A DNA stretch of 64,000 bases from Lucinisca nassula (GCA_963580285.1 OY757010.1:217478204-217542203); one strand, 5' to 3'; numbered from the stretch's first letter, positions 1 to 11,576 are shown. Numbers and translations: made by a program. The notes: generated from the letters alone by a model not told the origin.

Positions 1-119
1 TCTGGTGGACTGAGGGAATTTGACATATATTGATAACACCTGAATAGCTCCACCAGTCACATTGGAATTCTGATTCTAGAACAAACACACTTGACATGTT
101 GCAGTATCAAGTATGCCCA

Positions 120-1171
120 CCTTGTGTTCCAACAACTGCACATCTTCTACCCATCGAAAAGGCTCATTTGTTCTTGTATTATTCTTTCCATGTAGACCGG
201 TGTTTTATCAGTTTTCTCAGGAAAGTCTCAAACTAGCAATGTCATAATGATGACTGATATTGTGTAAGAGACGATAGCCTTTCTCAGTTTATTTGTTCTT
301 TTATTCTTCTGTCTCTCCACATAGGCCAATCATTACGAAAACACGCCAATACAAATACATTGCCAATTTTTTGGCCAAAAATTAGAAATTTTAAGATGCA
401 AAAATTGGGATATTTTTCTTACTTCTGTTTTTGAGCAGAAATAAGAAAAATAATGTATACCCCCTTAAACCCCAGTTTTACTAAAAAAAGTGGGGTATGA
501 GGGGGTCAAATTTATACAGGCGTGTTTTCGTGATGGTTAAATAACTGTCAAAGATTCCTGAGGAACATTATAAGCTAGAAGTCTCAAACATTGTATACTA
601 TGTAATAATGATGACATATTTTTGCGCTGAAACAATTGGCTTTCTCGGTATATTTGCTCATTGTTCATTCCTTCTTCTTTCTCTCCATACATTGTATAGA
701 CCAGCGTTAATTTTTTTTATCGAAGATTTCTCAGGACTTGTAAAAGCTAGAAGATTGAAACTTAGTATGCAATGAAATAATGATTACATACCTTGGCTAG
801 TTCATCCATTCTTCTCTTTCTCAATGTATAGGCCAATATTGAATGTTTTTTTCAACCATAAAGTCTAAAAGCCTCAATCTTGGTATGCAATGTAATGATA
901 ATGACTTCTATCATGTAATAAACAATTGACATTCATAGCTTATTTGTTCATCTGTTCATTCATTTTTCTTCCTCCTCTTGTAGGCTAGTGTCAGATTTTT
1001 CGTCATAAAATTCTCAGGAACTATCATACATGTAGCTTGGAATGTAAAAATGATGATTTATGTCATGTAAGAGTTGTTCTTTCATTCTTCTTTCCCTTCA
1101 GTCAAAGATTTCTCAGGAACTAAGCTAGAAGCCTCAAACTTGGTGTACTGTGCATAATGATGATGACTTGA
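120..1171 (+). repeat. Irregular tandem array (~130-150 bp units), split by a MITE
   Basis: Diverged units containing CATTCTTCTTTCTCTCCATA, TAGGCCAGTGT, TTCTCAGGAACT, AAGCTAGAAGCCTCAAACTTG and GTAATGATGATGACTT recur about seven times. A family D MITE interrupts it at 331-534. Confidence 0.75.
331..534. repeat. Foldback MITE, family D, lacking the central hairpin
   Basis: Ends CATTACGAAAACACGCC and GGCGTGTTTTCGTGATG are inverted; arms include AAATTGGGATATTTTTCTTA and CAGAAATAAGAAAAATAATG. The usual GAACCGCC hairpin is reduced to a few bases. Confidence 0.8.
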
Positions 1172-1371
1172 GGGGAATGGGAACTCTGCCATTTTTCAAA
1201 GGGAGATAACTTTTGGTACTTCCTGTTCACTTTTCTATAAACCCTGTCCCACTGAAAAAGGAGTCTACTCTTAAAGGAAAGAATTTGCTCCTCAGGAGCA
1301 AATTCTTCCCTTTAAGAGTTGACCCCTATTGACATGGGAGACAAAAATACTTTTGCAGGAGTTGCCTCCCC
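1172..1371. repeat. Foldback repeat K, copy 1
   Basis: Starts GGGGAATGGGAACTCTGCC and ends TTTTGCAGGAGTTGCCTCCCC; its centre is a palindrome around GCTCCTCAGGAGC (1274-1313). An inverted, diverged copy lies at 8738-8968. Confidence 0.75.
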
Positions 1372-1510
1372 GAAAGGGTTACAGTTAGCACTGCCAGCTT
1401 TTCAACTCCTTTCAGGGTCATTACTGTTGGGTTCTCTGTTGCAATTGGTAAAATGGTTCAGAAAATTGGTTTTATCATAGACAGCCAGTATAAGGTCACA
1501 ACTGCTGGCA

Positions 1511-1739
1511 TTAACCCTTTTTGTATCAAATGGAACAATTCACCTTACATAAGGCACAAGTCCATTTCAAAATATAGGGGTGTCAGGTTGTGTTTTCTTC
1601 AAAATTGAATAGGAAAATGGCTGAACTTTATGCAAACAGTACAGGCCCTGAACAAACGCCGCATTCTGCGGCGTCTGATCTGGGCCTGCACTGTTTGCCA
1701 GGGTACCCGTTTTGGGGTCTCCAGTACAAAATGGGTTAA
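1511..1739. repeat. piggyBac-like MITE, family G
   Basis: TTAACCC at the left and GGGTTAA at the right; arms CTTTTTGTATCAAATGG / CAGTACAAAATGGG; centre is the CAGTACAGGCCCTG...GGGCCTGCACTG hairpin around GCCGC repeats. TTAA ends with CCC/GGG fit piggyBac transposons. Confidence 0.8.
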
Positions 1740-2066
1740 AGGAATTAAAACAAAGTCTTTAATCATTCTTCGATTTTTTTTTATTCATTGATTATTCCAT
1801 AAATATATCAATTACATAAAAATCACTGTAAATTCTATGGAACATGGAGCAATCTTGCCTGAAAGCACCTTAAAGCCCTAGATTAAACACAATTCTGTGG
1901 GCAAAGGAATGAACAAACATACTCGTAGATCATACACAACAGATAACTGGCAAACAGTGCAAGCCCAGATCAGATGCTCCAGAACATGGCACCTGATCAG
2001 GCAGAGAGTGAAACCATTTTCTAAATAAATTTCTAAAAGTAGGAATCCTACTTTATATAAGGGTAA

Positions 2067-2655
2067 AATTTGTTTTTGTTTGTTTGAATTGTGGTTTAAC
2101 CCTTATTTTGCTGAATATTCATTTAAGCCACACCCTTTTTTGTCTATCAACCAATCAAATTACTTGATGTAATTTATTGCTACAAATTCATAAACTGAAT
2201 GCAAAACAGTGTAGATAGCCATCTGATCTGGATCTACACTGTTTCCAAAGATAGGGGTTGCCGTGAACAGCAAGATAAGGGTTGCCGTGAACAGCAAGAT
2301 AAGGGTTAATGTCCCTGTCAACACTTTAGGTCATTTTGGAGTTCCAATTTTGTGGGACTTTTACCTGACCTTGAGATGAAATGACATCTCAAGCTCTGCC
2401 ACCTGATGAAACCATTAGGACTTATACGCATTGGATGGTCTGACTCGCACCACTTTGCCTGGCAGGCTTAGATTTTTCACACTTTTTAAATGGGTGGTCT
2501 TTTGTTCTTTGGTCAAGAGATGCGAGACCCATTGTACACAAACTTTCTAAGCGGTTTACCAGTACTCGTGTGCGGTCAGTTTCAGCTCTGCGTGGAAGCA
2601 CCATATGCAGCTCTATCTATTTCTCCAAACCCCAATGGGCAGAGGCCTAAAGTTT
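2067..2655 (-). mobile_element. SINE family C, split by a family F MITE
   Basis: The tail (TTTGTTTGTTTGAATTGTGG at 2070-2095) and the body (TGTCCCTGTCAACACTTTAGG from 2310 to about 2650) belong to one SINE, interrupted exactly at TTAA by the MITE at 2096-2309. Short frames here (2422-2604) are not genes. Confidence 0.8.
2096..2309 (-). repeat. piggyBac-like MITE, family F, inserted at TTAA in a SINE
   Basis: TTAACCCTTATTTTGCTG to CAGCAAGATAAGGGTTAA. The host SINE has a single TTTAAC here in other copies, so TTAA was duplicated on insertion. The right end carries a 28-bp tandem duplication (TTGCCGTGAACAGCAAGATA). Confidence 0.88.
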
Positions 2656-2777
2656 AAAGATTACAGCATTAAAATGGCTTATAACAAATGGTACAAATGG
2701 AATGAATATGCCTTTTGGGGAAACAGCTTCTGCAAAATATTCTAATATGCAAATTATTTCCTGTGACCCTTAAGATG

Positions 2778-2965
2778 CCAATCACATCAGTTGTCATCTG
2801 CTTTGTTGTCTTTTGGTTACATTACAAAATTGTTGCAAACAGAGTGGACCCAGATCAGACTGCTCCTAGAGGAGCAGTCTGATCAGGGTCCACACTGTTT
2901 GCCTGTATGCAAAACTATTCGAGAAGAAGCAGTGGATGATAAACAGACGACATCTTCAGATGCAA
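2778..2965. repeat. Foldback element with the shared core hairpin
   Basis: GCAAACAGAGTGGACCCAG, GATCAGACTGCTCCTAG and their complements form a hairpin at about 2833-2901; arms CATCAGTTGTCATCTGCTTT and its diverged complement flank it. Similar copies at 3858-4020 and 17100-17275. Confidence 0.7.
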
Positions 2966-3009
2966 TTTTTCTTGGCATCTTTACTATAGTTGAACTTCAA
3001 CTCAAACAC

Positions 3010-3790
3010 TGATGGCTGGCTTACACAGATTGTTCCAAATTGTTCTTGAGCCCCTTAGAAAAAAGTTTCAAACTTGTTCTCGAGTCCCTAAGAAAAAATG
3101 CCAATAACTGGAGATGTTAAAGGTGCATTATTGAGCTATCGGTAAAAAATGCTTCCAAAAATAAAATACATATAGCCAGTATTTTTCTTTAAAACAATAC
3201 AAATTAATGCATTTTATGCAAAAATGCGAACAATTATGATGACAGGTAAATGAGTATGAGAGGGATTCCCTAACTAGGTTTCGAACACTAGTTAGATCTA
3301 TTTTTAGTTCGTGACAAAAATAGAATCCCCATATATGACATTACGCGATATTCATTTTGGCCTTGTTTGCTTAGGCCATGCCTGAATCGGAAAAAATATG
3401 ACGCTGAATACCATGCCATAAGTAACGACACTCAGAGACGATACTCTCGCCATGTATGTGTAAAGTGACAGATTTATTTTTAGAACAGAAATTTCGAACA
3501 CATGTTCAGAGCGAAGGGTAAACACGAATGAAAACGACCATTTTCACAAAGTTCTGAGGCTGTATTTGGCTCCAATAGTGTACACATGACAAAGGAGTAT
3601 GAATTGAAGATAAAAACCAGAAAAAAAAATTGAGACCCGGTAGCTCAATAATGCACCTTTAATATATCTTAGATAATTTAGGGAGAATTTTCTTGGTTTA
3701 TCTTGAAAATGTATTTTGTGTGTGCTCAACACACCAACATTTTAAAGAGGACTCAAAAAGATATCCCTGTTAAGCCTCCTGGTCAACCGT
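3010..3790. repeat. Mariner-like hairpin remnants around a diverged insert
   Basis: TTCAAACTTGTTCTCGAGTC near 3066 and ATGTATTTTGTGTGTGCTC near 3710 belong to the family H hairpin MITE. The middle carries an inverted pair: TTAAAGGTGCATTATTGAGCT at 3118-3139 and its complement at 3643-3663, so a ~545-bp foldback element (3118-3664) sits inside. No gene seen. Confidence 0.6.
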
Positions 3791-3857
3791 AAGATGCCAG
3801 GAGTGAGTGTTTCAGTTTTACGTCCCACCAACAGCTAAGGTCATACGGAGACGGGAT

Positions 3858-4020
3858 AAGATGCCAGGAAAAATGTCATCTGCTGCCCTTCTTAAAAAAT
3901 AGTTTTGCATACAGGCAAACAGTGTGGGCCCAGATCAGACTGCTCCTAGAGGAGCAGTCTGATCTGGGCCCACACTGTTTGCAAAAATGACTTTTAAAGT
4001 AACCCCCAGACAACAAAGTG
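3858..4020. repeat. Foldback element with the shared core hairpin
   Basis: Near-perfect 35-bp stem: GCAAACAGTGTGGGCCCAG at 3916 and complement ending at 3982, centred on CTCCTAGAGGAG. Confidence 0.75.
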
Positions 4021-4845
4021 GACAACAATTGTTATGGGTCAACCCTCATTGGCTTCAACAAGTTCCCATTGTCCAAAAGAGGTTTTAGCCATTAAAGTAC
4101 AACTGTAGTTTGCAAGACTGGTTATTCCCGCTATCATACATGAGCAGCACTTTATTTCGTACCCATCAATGACTTACACCTGTGGACACAAATCCGTTCA
4201 AACTTTGATGAGCTTCATTTCATTTTGATCTGATGTTTCATTCAATATTTCCTTACATCCTGCAGTCATTTGCAAGACAGGAATAAATTCAAAACACAAA
4301 GTGTTGTACATTTCATTGTAGACCTTGCACTGTTCAATCAGAATACATCTCGAACGTCAATTAGATCTAAAAATGGAAAACAAAGTGCTTGCCACAATGA
4401 GACCAATCAATGTATATTTCTTGATTCAGTTTTAGACTACTTTGATGAATGACATTTGCTTGTCAAACTAACTTGATGCAAAGAGATTCATTAAAAGGTA
4501 CTTCATCAGAGTTTGAACGCTTTTGTGTCCACAGGTGTACAAACTCCTCTGACATACAGTTCAAACTTGCCAACTTTCAAATGAGTGTTTAAGTTTCACT
4601 GAAACCCAGGATAGGCGGAATCATAGGCCCTGTTCAGATGGTGATCTGTGACACCTACTTTGAGACTGCTATAAAGCAGCAGATTAACCCAGTTTGTATA
4701 AAGTGTGTGTGTGGTTTTACGTCCCACCAACAACTTATGTCATATGGAGACGGGACTTCAATTTAAAGACTCATCTGAAAGTCTGGAGAACCCAGAATCA
4801 AGTAGCTAAACCGCTACACCATGGAGGCTACTCTAGTTTGTATGG

Positions 4846-5150
4846 CGCCGACCTCGGTAGCTCAGTCAGATGCACGTCTAACTGGTGATCAGAAGGACAC
4901 GGGTTCGATACCTGCCAGGGTCAGCACCATTCTTTCTCGGAGATTGATCATGAAATCTTTTCAACGTTCATTCTCTGCCTTCCGCTGATTCAAGAAGGGC
5001 AGTTGTCAGTTTCTGGTGAAAGAATGTGCACTGTACTGGTTAAACGCTTACTATAAGCCTGTCCAGGAAAAGTTTGAATAGGAAAACTGACCGGCTCAAA
5101 AATGACCTAAAATAGTGTTGACTGGGCTGTTAAAACTTCAATACAAACTT
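4846..5150 (+). mobile_element. tRNA-derived SINE, family A, with 10-bp target duplication
   Basis: GTTTGTATGG flanks both ends exactly (4836-4845 and 5151-5160). The head has pol III box A (TAGCTCAGTCAGATG) and box B (GGTTCGATACC); the body follows with ATTCTTTCTCGGAGATTGAT and ends AGTGTTGACTGGGCTGTTAA before an A/C tail. Not a tRNA gene: the acceptor stem does not close and the body continues. Confidence 0.9.
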
Positions 5151-5197
5151 GTTTGTATGGAACAGAATCTTTCACTGTATACATAGCAGGAGTTCAT

Positions 5198-5410
5198 TTA
5201 ACCCTTATCTTGCTGTTCACGACAACCCCTATCTTTGCAAACAGTGTAGATCCAGATCAGATGGCTTCTGAAGAAGCCATCTGATCAGGATCTACACTGT
5301 TTGACATTAAGTTTATGAATTTGTAGCAATAAATTACATCAAGTAATTTGATTGGTTGATAGACAGAAATGGGTGTGGCTTAAATGAATATTCAGCAAGA
5401 TAAGGGTTAA
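5198..5410 (+). repeat. piggyBac-like MITE, family F
   Basis: TTAACCCTTATCTTGCTG to CAGCAAGATAAGGGTTAA with a GATGGCTTCTGAAGAAGCCATC central hairpin (halves at 5260-5282). Confidence 0.88.
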
Positions 5411-5776
5411 AAATCTAGGTGAGTCAGTTTTCATTAGTTTTATATAGAGAAATTCATTTAGAAAAGGACTAAACTTTTCACAAACAGTGAAGGCTCTGAT
5501 CAGACGCCACATTCTGTGGGATCTGATCAGAACCTGCATTGTTTGCTAGTATCCCAGTTTGGGTGTTCTGTATAAACAGGGTTGAAAAACACAAATCTGA
5601 TGGTATTATGTCATATGATCAGCAGTATCTTACACTCATGGTTATTTCATATAGCTTTTTATAGTGTACACAGAGCATTCTATGATTCTACTATCACCGT
5701 TCAATAGATTCCCTACAGACTGAAATATTATCTCATACACCTGTAAACTCCACATTAGGATAACATATCCATGTGC

Positions 5777-6015
5777 TTAACCCATTTTGAACAAAATGGA
5801 ATCTTCCACCTTATATATAGCAGGAGACCATTTGAAAATTTAGGGGTGTCAGGTTGTGTTTCCATCAAAATTGATTAGGAAAATGGCTGAACTTTTAGCA
5901 AACAGTGGGGGACCTGATCAGACGCCACGTTCTGCAGCGAGAACGCGGCGTCTGATCTGGGCCTGCACTGTTTGCCAGCTACCCGTTTTGGGGTTTCTGG
6001 TACTGAATGGGTTAA
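5777..6015 (+). repeat. piggyBac-like MITE, family G
   Basis: TTAACCCATTTTGAACAAAATGG to ACTGAATGGGTTAA; central hairpin ACGCCACGTTCTGC / GCGGCGT. Confidence 0.85.
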
Positions 6016-6035
6016 ATGTCATTGTTCTTACCTCT

Positions 6036-6274
6036 TTAACCCTTTTTGTACCAAATGGAATCTTCCTCCTTATATATGACATGAGTCCATTTCAAAATTT
6101 AGGGGTGTCAGGTTGTGTTTTCTTCAAAATATATTTGTAAACTGACTGAACGTTTTGCAAACAGTGTAGGCCCTGATCAGACGCCGCGTTCTGCGGCGTG
6201 AACGCGGCGTCTGATCTGGGCCTGCACTGTTTGCCAACTAACCCTTTTGAGGTTTCCGGTACAACAAGGGTTAA
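6036..6274 (+). repeat. piggyBac-like MITE, family G
   Basis: TTAACCCTTTTTGTACC to GGTACAACAAGGGTTAA; lies 20 bp after another G copy, with a GC-rich GACGCCGCGTTCTGCGGCGT core. Confidence 0.87.
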
Positions 6275-6309
6275 GTAGCATTTTTCAGGTGTTTTTTGTT
6301 TTTATTTAT

Positions 6310-6662
6310 ACAGTAGAACTTCGATGGCTCGAACACCGATGGCTTTTTTACCATGGCTAAGTCGAACCCATTCTTGAGTCCCTAGGGAATTTCTGTACGT
6401 AAGAAATAGGGAGAGTAAAAATTAGGATATTTTCGTCTTTTATTTTGCAAATGTATGCTGTGTGTACTCATTAGAATCGCCTCGATGAGGCGATTCTAAT
6501 GAGTACACACAGCATACATTTTTCATTATAGAACACAGAAAAAGATGTCCTGAAGTATGTTGTTATGCCTCCTGGCAGAAACCCTCAGTTGCTCAAACTA
6601 ACCCTGTCTCGAACAGATTTTCATGGTCCCAAAGGTGTTCGAGCCATTGAAGTTCGACTGTA
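6310..6662. repeat. Mariner-like hairpin MITE, family H
   Basis: Inverted ends ACAGTAGAACTTCGATGGCT and CCATTGAAGTTCGACTGTA with TA outside; centre is a 30-bp stem around CGCCTCGATGAGGCG (GTGTGTACTCATTAGAAT). Fits Tc1/mariner MITEs. Confidence 0.8.
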
Positions 6663-7204
6663 CATGTACATTGTATTTCTAATTTCTATTCCAAACATAG
6701 ATTGCTGGTGCTTGCTAGAACCACCTCTATGAGACAGTTCTGACAAGAACCTGCAATCTATGGTTTTGAGTAATATTTTGGCAAATGATATATACCCCTG
6801 TAAACCCTACTTTTTTGTATATGAAGTGGGATTTACAGCTGGGTTCACTTTACACAGATTTGATAACCTGATGATCCACTTTGTTTCAGATTCTCTGTCT
6901 AAAGTTATCAACAAACAGGGATTTTCCTAGTGCAAATTTGGGGCCCTATTTTTCCCAATTTAGAGACAGATATTCCCAAATTTTACAACAAATTTTGCAA
7001 TTTCTGATTTTGTGCTACATTTTGATGCAAATTTCATGAAAATTAAACCTAAATTGACAAAGTTACAACTGATATAAATTCCCAACTTTACATATTAGTG
7101 AGCTGTTTTACCCAAATCCAACGGCCCCTGGACCCAGATTATGAAGGGTAGGAAAATCCCTGACAAAATCCTAAGAATAAACCATAGCAGAGGTAAATCT
7201 AAGA

Positions 7205-7515
7205 ATACCGTAAAATCCTGAAAATTCAGATACCTTGTGGATGCTGTAATTCTCCTAAAAATTTAAATTTGTTTCATGATTCAGCAAGGAGTCAAAAAGG
7301 TGCAGATGGAATGGCAAACAGTTTAGGGTTTTGGTATAAAATGGGCTACGTAATAATCCTAAGTATTGGGACATATAGGCCTAAGCAAACAGTGCAGACC
7401 TACATCAGACTGCTACTGAAGGAGTCTGATCAGGGTCTATACTGCTTTCCATTCCATCTGCACCTTTTGGACTCCTTGCTGGATCATGAAACAACTTCGT
7501 TAAATTTTCAGTTTT
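7205..7515. repeat. Family E MITE, foldback pair
   Basis: TACCGTAAAATCCTGAAAA, a GTTTCATGATTCAGCAAGGAG arm, a CCTAAGTATTGGGACATATA block, then the core hairpin and the mirrored arm. Two E elements lie head to head. Confidence 0.7.
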
Positions 7516-7960
7516 TTTTTTAAGTAACTAATTTTACTTATTGCACATTTACATAGTGACTATCCTAAATATATGGTCAAGGAATGTCTCTAATGTAGTG
7601 AACACTCAGATCAGACTTCTCAGGTCTGCGCTTTTGAAAATTCCACTAGCACTTTTCTGACACATCCATACATATTAAAATCAATGTGTGTTCATTTCAA
7701 GATAAATATAATTATAATTCCATAATTCCAACTTATCTCAATACACATCAATCTCCATTTAAAACTGTTAATCACAGCAGGGGTTTATACATAACAAGGT
7801 TCAAAGATGGATCACAAAGAGAAGTTCTAGCCAAACAAAACTAAACAGATTATATGAGCCCCGCCAAGCGAATTTGTGTCTTCGAGCATTCCGTCATGAC
7901 AAATTTTAACTGTGCATGCTCAGCCATTCAGAGGGGCCAGGGATATGGCTGTCTGTCTGA

Positions 7961-8040
7961 AGGTTCCTCTTGATTCACTGCTTGTATGAGCGAGCAGCGA
8001 AGGTTCCTCTTGATTCACTGCTTGTATGAGCGAGCAGCGA
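7961..8040 (+). repeat. 40-bp tandem duplication
   Basis: Two exact copies of a unit beginning AGGTTCCTCTTGATTCACTG (7961-8000 and 8001-8040), followed by a partial third. Surrounding 7860-8145 has no gene I can support. Confidence 0.9.
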
Positions 8041-8737
8041 AGGTTCTGGCAAGACTGTGCGGATGCGCAGGCTCGCCTGAATCTATGCTGCTCCCATAGG
8101 CAATAAGTACCAAAATTGCTTGACGGGGCCCATATACAAATGACCAAGATGTATACATACAGTTATGGAAATGGAAAAAAGAAAGAAAGAATATCTGAGG
8201 AAATCTGTGAATAAATACTCAGGTGCAGATGAACAGATGGACCAACCCCAGAGAGTATGACATATACCCTACCAATATAATGTGGCAGGGAATACCACAA
8301 AAAAGGTGAAACAGCGCAACTTATTCTGATTATATAAAGCCTGCAGTGTTGCTTCATATAGGTGAGATAACAGACTTATATTAAGATACAGGTATAGTAG
8401 TCGCAGATAAGATTGACTAGGCAGAGCTATAGTTTGCACCCGCCCATGGAATGTTCTATTAACAAAAAGGTAAACCAAGTCACCCGAGTGTGTGAATTCA
8501 GCTGTGACACAAACAAAACTGTAGTGTAAATGGCCGTTTGGTCCGCTTGAAGAAAGCATGCGAAAGGCACTCTACTGGATCTTCTGGTGGACTCAGCGAA
8601 TTTGACATCTATTGACAACACCTGAATAGCTCCGCCTATTCAATTTTATCTGCGACTACTATACTCAAATAAAAAATCATATAATCTGATAAACAAGGCC
8701 ACAAATGCTATCACAGTGTTGTTTATCTGCTCTCTTA

Positions 8738-8968
8738 AGGGGAATGGGAACATCTTCAGGGGAGGCAACTCCTGCAAAAGTATTTTGGTCTCCCATGTCA
8801 ATAGGGGTCAACTCTAAAAGGAAAGAATTTGCTCCTATAGCAAATTCTTTGCTTTAAGAGTAGACCCCTTTTTCGGTGGACAGCCTATAGAAAAGCGAAC
8901 AGGGAATCCCAAAAGTTGTCTCCCTTTGAAAAATGGCAGAAAAATCTGCCAGGTGTTCCCATTTCATA
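8738..8968. repeat. Foldback repeat K, copy 2 (inverted to copy 1)
   Basis: Complementary order of the blocks in 1172-1371 (GGGGAGGCAACTCCTGCAAAAG, AAAGAATTTGCTCC, GAACAGGGAATCCCAAAAG). The copy 1 flank TCTGGTGGACT...TTTGACAT at 1-40 recurs at 8565-8640. Confidence 0.7.
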
Positions 8969-9279
8969 TTCTCACATAAATAATTAAAATGTACATATAT
9001 ACAATCAAACTTTGATAGCTCTTATATCTCTGGTGTCATAAAAACTGTTCTAGACAGAGGTAGTTAAAACTACTGAGGGCTACACATAGCGCTAGGTTTT
9101 AAGGATATCTTTTTACTTTTCTATAAAGTAAAGAAATGTGTGTACTCATTAGATTCCCCTCTCCAATGAGAACAAACAACATACCTTTTAAAAGAAAAAA
9201 AAAACAACAGGAAAACTTCCCTAAAATAATCAAATATGCTAAAGGATGAGTTCTCTTGGGACACAAGAGCGAGCTCAAA

Positions 9280-9492
9280 TTAACCCTTATCTTGCTATTC
9301 ACGACAACACCCATCTTTGCAAACAGTGTAGATCCAGATCAGATGGCTTCTGAAGAAGCCATCTGATCTGGATCTACACTGTTTGGCATTCAGTTTATGA
9401 ATTTGTAGCAATAAATTACATCAAGTAATTTGATTGGTTGATAGACAGAAATGGGTGTGACTTAAATGAATATTCAGCAAGATAAGGGTTAA
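9280..9492 (+). repeat. piggyBac-like MITE, family F
   Basis: TTAACCCTTATCTTGCTA to CAGCAAGATAAGGGTTAA; same central hairpin as the copy at 5198. Confidence 0.88.
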
Positions 9493-9606
9493 TTACGGTA
9501 AACAAGAAGTAACTTGAAGCTTCCTTGTATACTTCTAAAATATTTGCAAATACTGTACAGCAATAGTAAATGAGTCATCAATGTTTGAGCCATCAAAATT
9601 TCACAG

Positions 9607-9953
9607 TACAGTCGAACTTCAATGGCTCGAACACCTTTGGGACCTCGAAAATCTTTTCGAGACAGGGGTAGTTGGAGCCACTGACCTTACTGTCAGGAGG
9701 CATTACGAAATACTTTTAGACATCTTTTCGGTGTTCTATAATGAAAATGTATGCTGTGTGTACTCATTAGAATCACCTCATCGAGGCGATCCTAATGAGT
9801 ACAGCCTACATTTGCAAGATAAAAGAATAAAATCTCCTTAATTATTCCCCACTATTTCTTATGTAGAGGATTTCGCTAGGGGCTCAAGAATGGGTTCGAT
9901 ATATCCATGGTAAAGGAGCCAACGGTGTTCGAGCAATCGAAGTTCTACTGTAC
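9607..9953. repeat. Mariner-like hairpin MITE, family H
   Basis: TACAGTCGAACTTCAATGGC to AATCGAAGTTCTACTGTA with the GTGTGTACTCATTAGAATC stem in the middle. Confidence 0.8.
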
Positions 9954-10083
9954 TTTACATTTTTACACATCTATAAGCTATGGATAATATTTTCATCTGA
10001 AATGTTAGGAATATTTAACATGTTTAACTGAACTTCTCCACCTCTTCAACAGCTTGAATACAACTTGGAACAGGAAAATTTGT

Positions 10084-10304
10084 TTAATAACCCGTTTTGT
10101 ACCAGAAACCCCAAAGCGAGAACCCAGGCAAACAGTGCAGGCCAAGATCTGAATGCGGCATCTGATCAGTGCCTATACTATTTGCAAAGATTTCAGCTAT
10201 TTTCCAAACAAATTTTAAAGATAACACAATCTGTAAGCCCTAACTTTCAATGGACTCCTGCCATATCTAAGGAGAAAGATTCCATTTGGTACAAAAAGGG
10301 TTAA
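10084..10304 (-). repeat. piggyBac-like MITE, family G (inverted, diverged)
   Basis: Left end eroded (TTAATAACCCG), right end GGTACAAAAAGGGTTAA; the core reads CAGTGCAGGCCAAGATCTG. Confidence 0.75.
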
Positions 10305-10476
10305 GATACGGTAGTTGGAACTACTGAGGGTAAATCTTAGCACCAGGTCATAAGGCATCATGGGGATCACTTAAGAGTGTCTTTTATAAATGGAATGTTG
10401 TGTACTCATTAGAGGTGATTCTATTGAGTACATACAACATAACTTTTCAAGATAAAATCAGAATAAAACTCCATAA

Positions 10477-10742
10477 CATCACGAAAACACGCCTTTATAA
10501 TTCTGACCCCTTTGAACCCCGCTTTTATATAGTGAAACTGGGGTTTCTGGGGGTATACCTTATTTTTCTTATTTCTGCTCTAAAATATAGATTGTGGGTA
10601 CTCGTAAGAACCGCCTCATCGAATGCCCACAATCTGTATTTTGAGCAGAAATAAGAAAAATATCACAATTTTTCATCATAAAATTTTCATTTTTTCGGCG
10701 ATAAAGGTGGCAATGTATTTGTATAGGCGTGTTTGTGTAATG
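10477..10742. repeat. Foldback MITE, family D
   Basis: ATCACGAAAACACGCC left, GTATAGGCGTGTTTGTG right; stem ATAGATTGTGGGTACTCGTA / CCCACAATCTGTATTTTGAG. Confidence 0.8.
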
Positions 10743-11247
10743 AATTATCCTAAATCTGTATATGGATATCTGGAGCTATGGGACTCCAGAACAAGTTTCA
10801 AATTATCCATGGAAAACAAGCCTGATCCATGTTTGAGTTAACTAAGTTTCACCAACCCTTGAAAATGCCATTTTGTATTGTATGATCAGTAAATCTTCCA
10901 ACATCGATGTTAAGCCAACGTTAAACCTAAATCACTGGTTTTTGACTTCCAATAACATACGTAAATCAAAACTGAGCATAGAGCATATACCAGGCTTGAG
11001 TGAACCTTCAGGTCTAAGGGATAAATGTTCTTTTCACAGGCCTATGTAAATATTTTGAAGAAAGAAAATATGTCCATTTGTCACACAAATTTATACTGAG
11101 ACAACTGTACACAACTACAAGGCAAGTAATAACTTTATAAAGTGAAAATATCCGCAGTATCCACTAAATATATCCTTTTTCAGACAATGATCAACAAAAT
11201 CTATGAAAACTTCAATATAAAACTGATTCCTATATTGTCAAGCAATG
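10743..11247. other. Unassigned; possible 3' UTR of the minus-strand exon
   Basis: No repeat or frame recognised. It lies directly downstream (minus strand) of the terminal exon at 11248-11322; I did not find a clear AATAAA on the minus strand. Confidence 0.35.
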
Positions 11248-11322
11248 TTAACTAAGCCAGTCTAGGTCATCATCATCATCATCATCTGGGAACAGCGGTG
11301 GTGGTGGCTTGGGCTTCAAATC
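11248..11322 (-). CDS. Candidate terminal exon of a host gene (24 codons + stop)
   Basis: On the minus strand a polypyrimidine run ending TTTTTTTTCAG sits directly before an open stretch that reads DLKPKPPPPLFPD, a run of aspartates (seven D in total) and LDWLS then TAA. Acceptor, low-repeat content, proline stretch and acidic DLDWL tail make a real last exon plausible. The aspartate run is a GAT microsatellite, so length may vary. The protein is not recognised; upstream exons would lie at higher coordinates and I could not place them among the MITEs. Confidence 0.45.
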   Translation of the reverse strand, partial: DLKPKPPPPLFPDDDDDDDLDWLS

Positions 11323-11357
11323 CTGAAAAAAAATGAATAAATAACATTCTGTTACTA

Positions 11358-11576
11358 CCTTAAAAATCCTAAAAATTCGGACACATTGAGGACTTGCTGT
11401 GATGCTCCTAAAATTTTAACAAATTTGTTTCATGATCCAGCAAAGAGTCCAAAAGGTGCAGACAGAATGGCAAACAGTGTAGACCCTGATCAGACTGCTC
11501 CTGAAGGAGCAGTCTGATCAGGGTCTGCACTGTTTGCTTAGGCCTGAGTGTCCCAATACTTAGGATCATTACGGTA
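11358..11576. repeat. Family E MITE
   Basis: TACCTTAAAAATCC to GGATCATTACGGTA with a 33-bp core stem (GTAGACCCTGATCAGACTG) around CTCCTGAAGGAG. Confidence 0.82.

Noticed and set aside
4846..4930. Possible tRNA genes here and at 17385, 15850-15924, 34300-34396 and 32650-32737
   Set aside because: Boxes A and B are present but acceptor stems do not close, and each continues into a SINE body with target duplications.
11440..11540. CRISPR-like repeats (regular short palindromes)
   Set aside because: The palindromes are MITE hairpins with no regularly spaced direct repeats or unique spacers.
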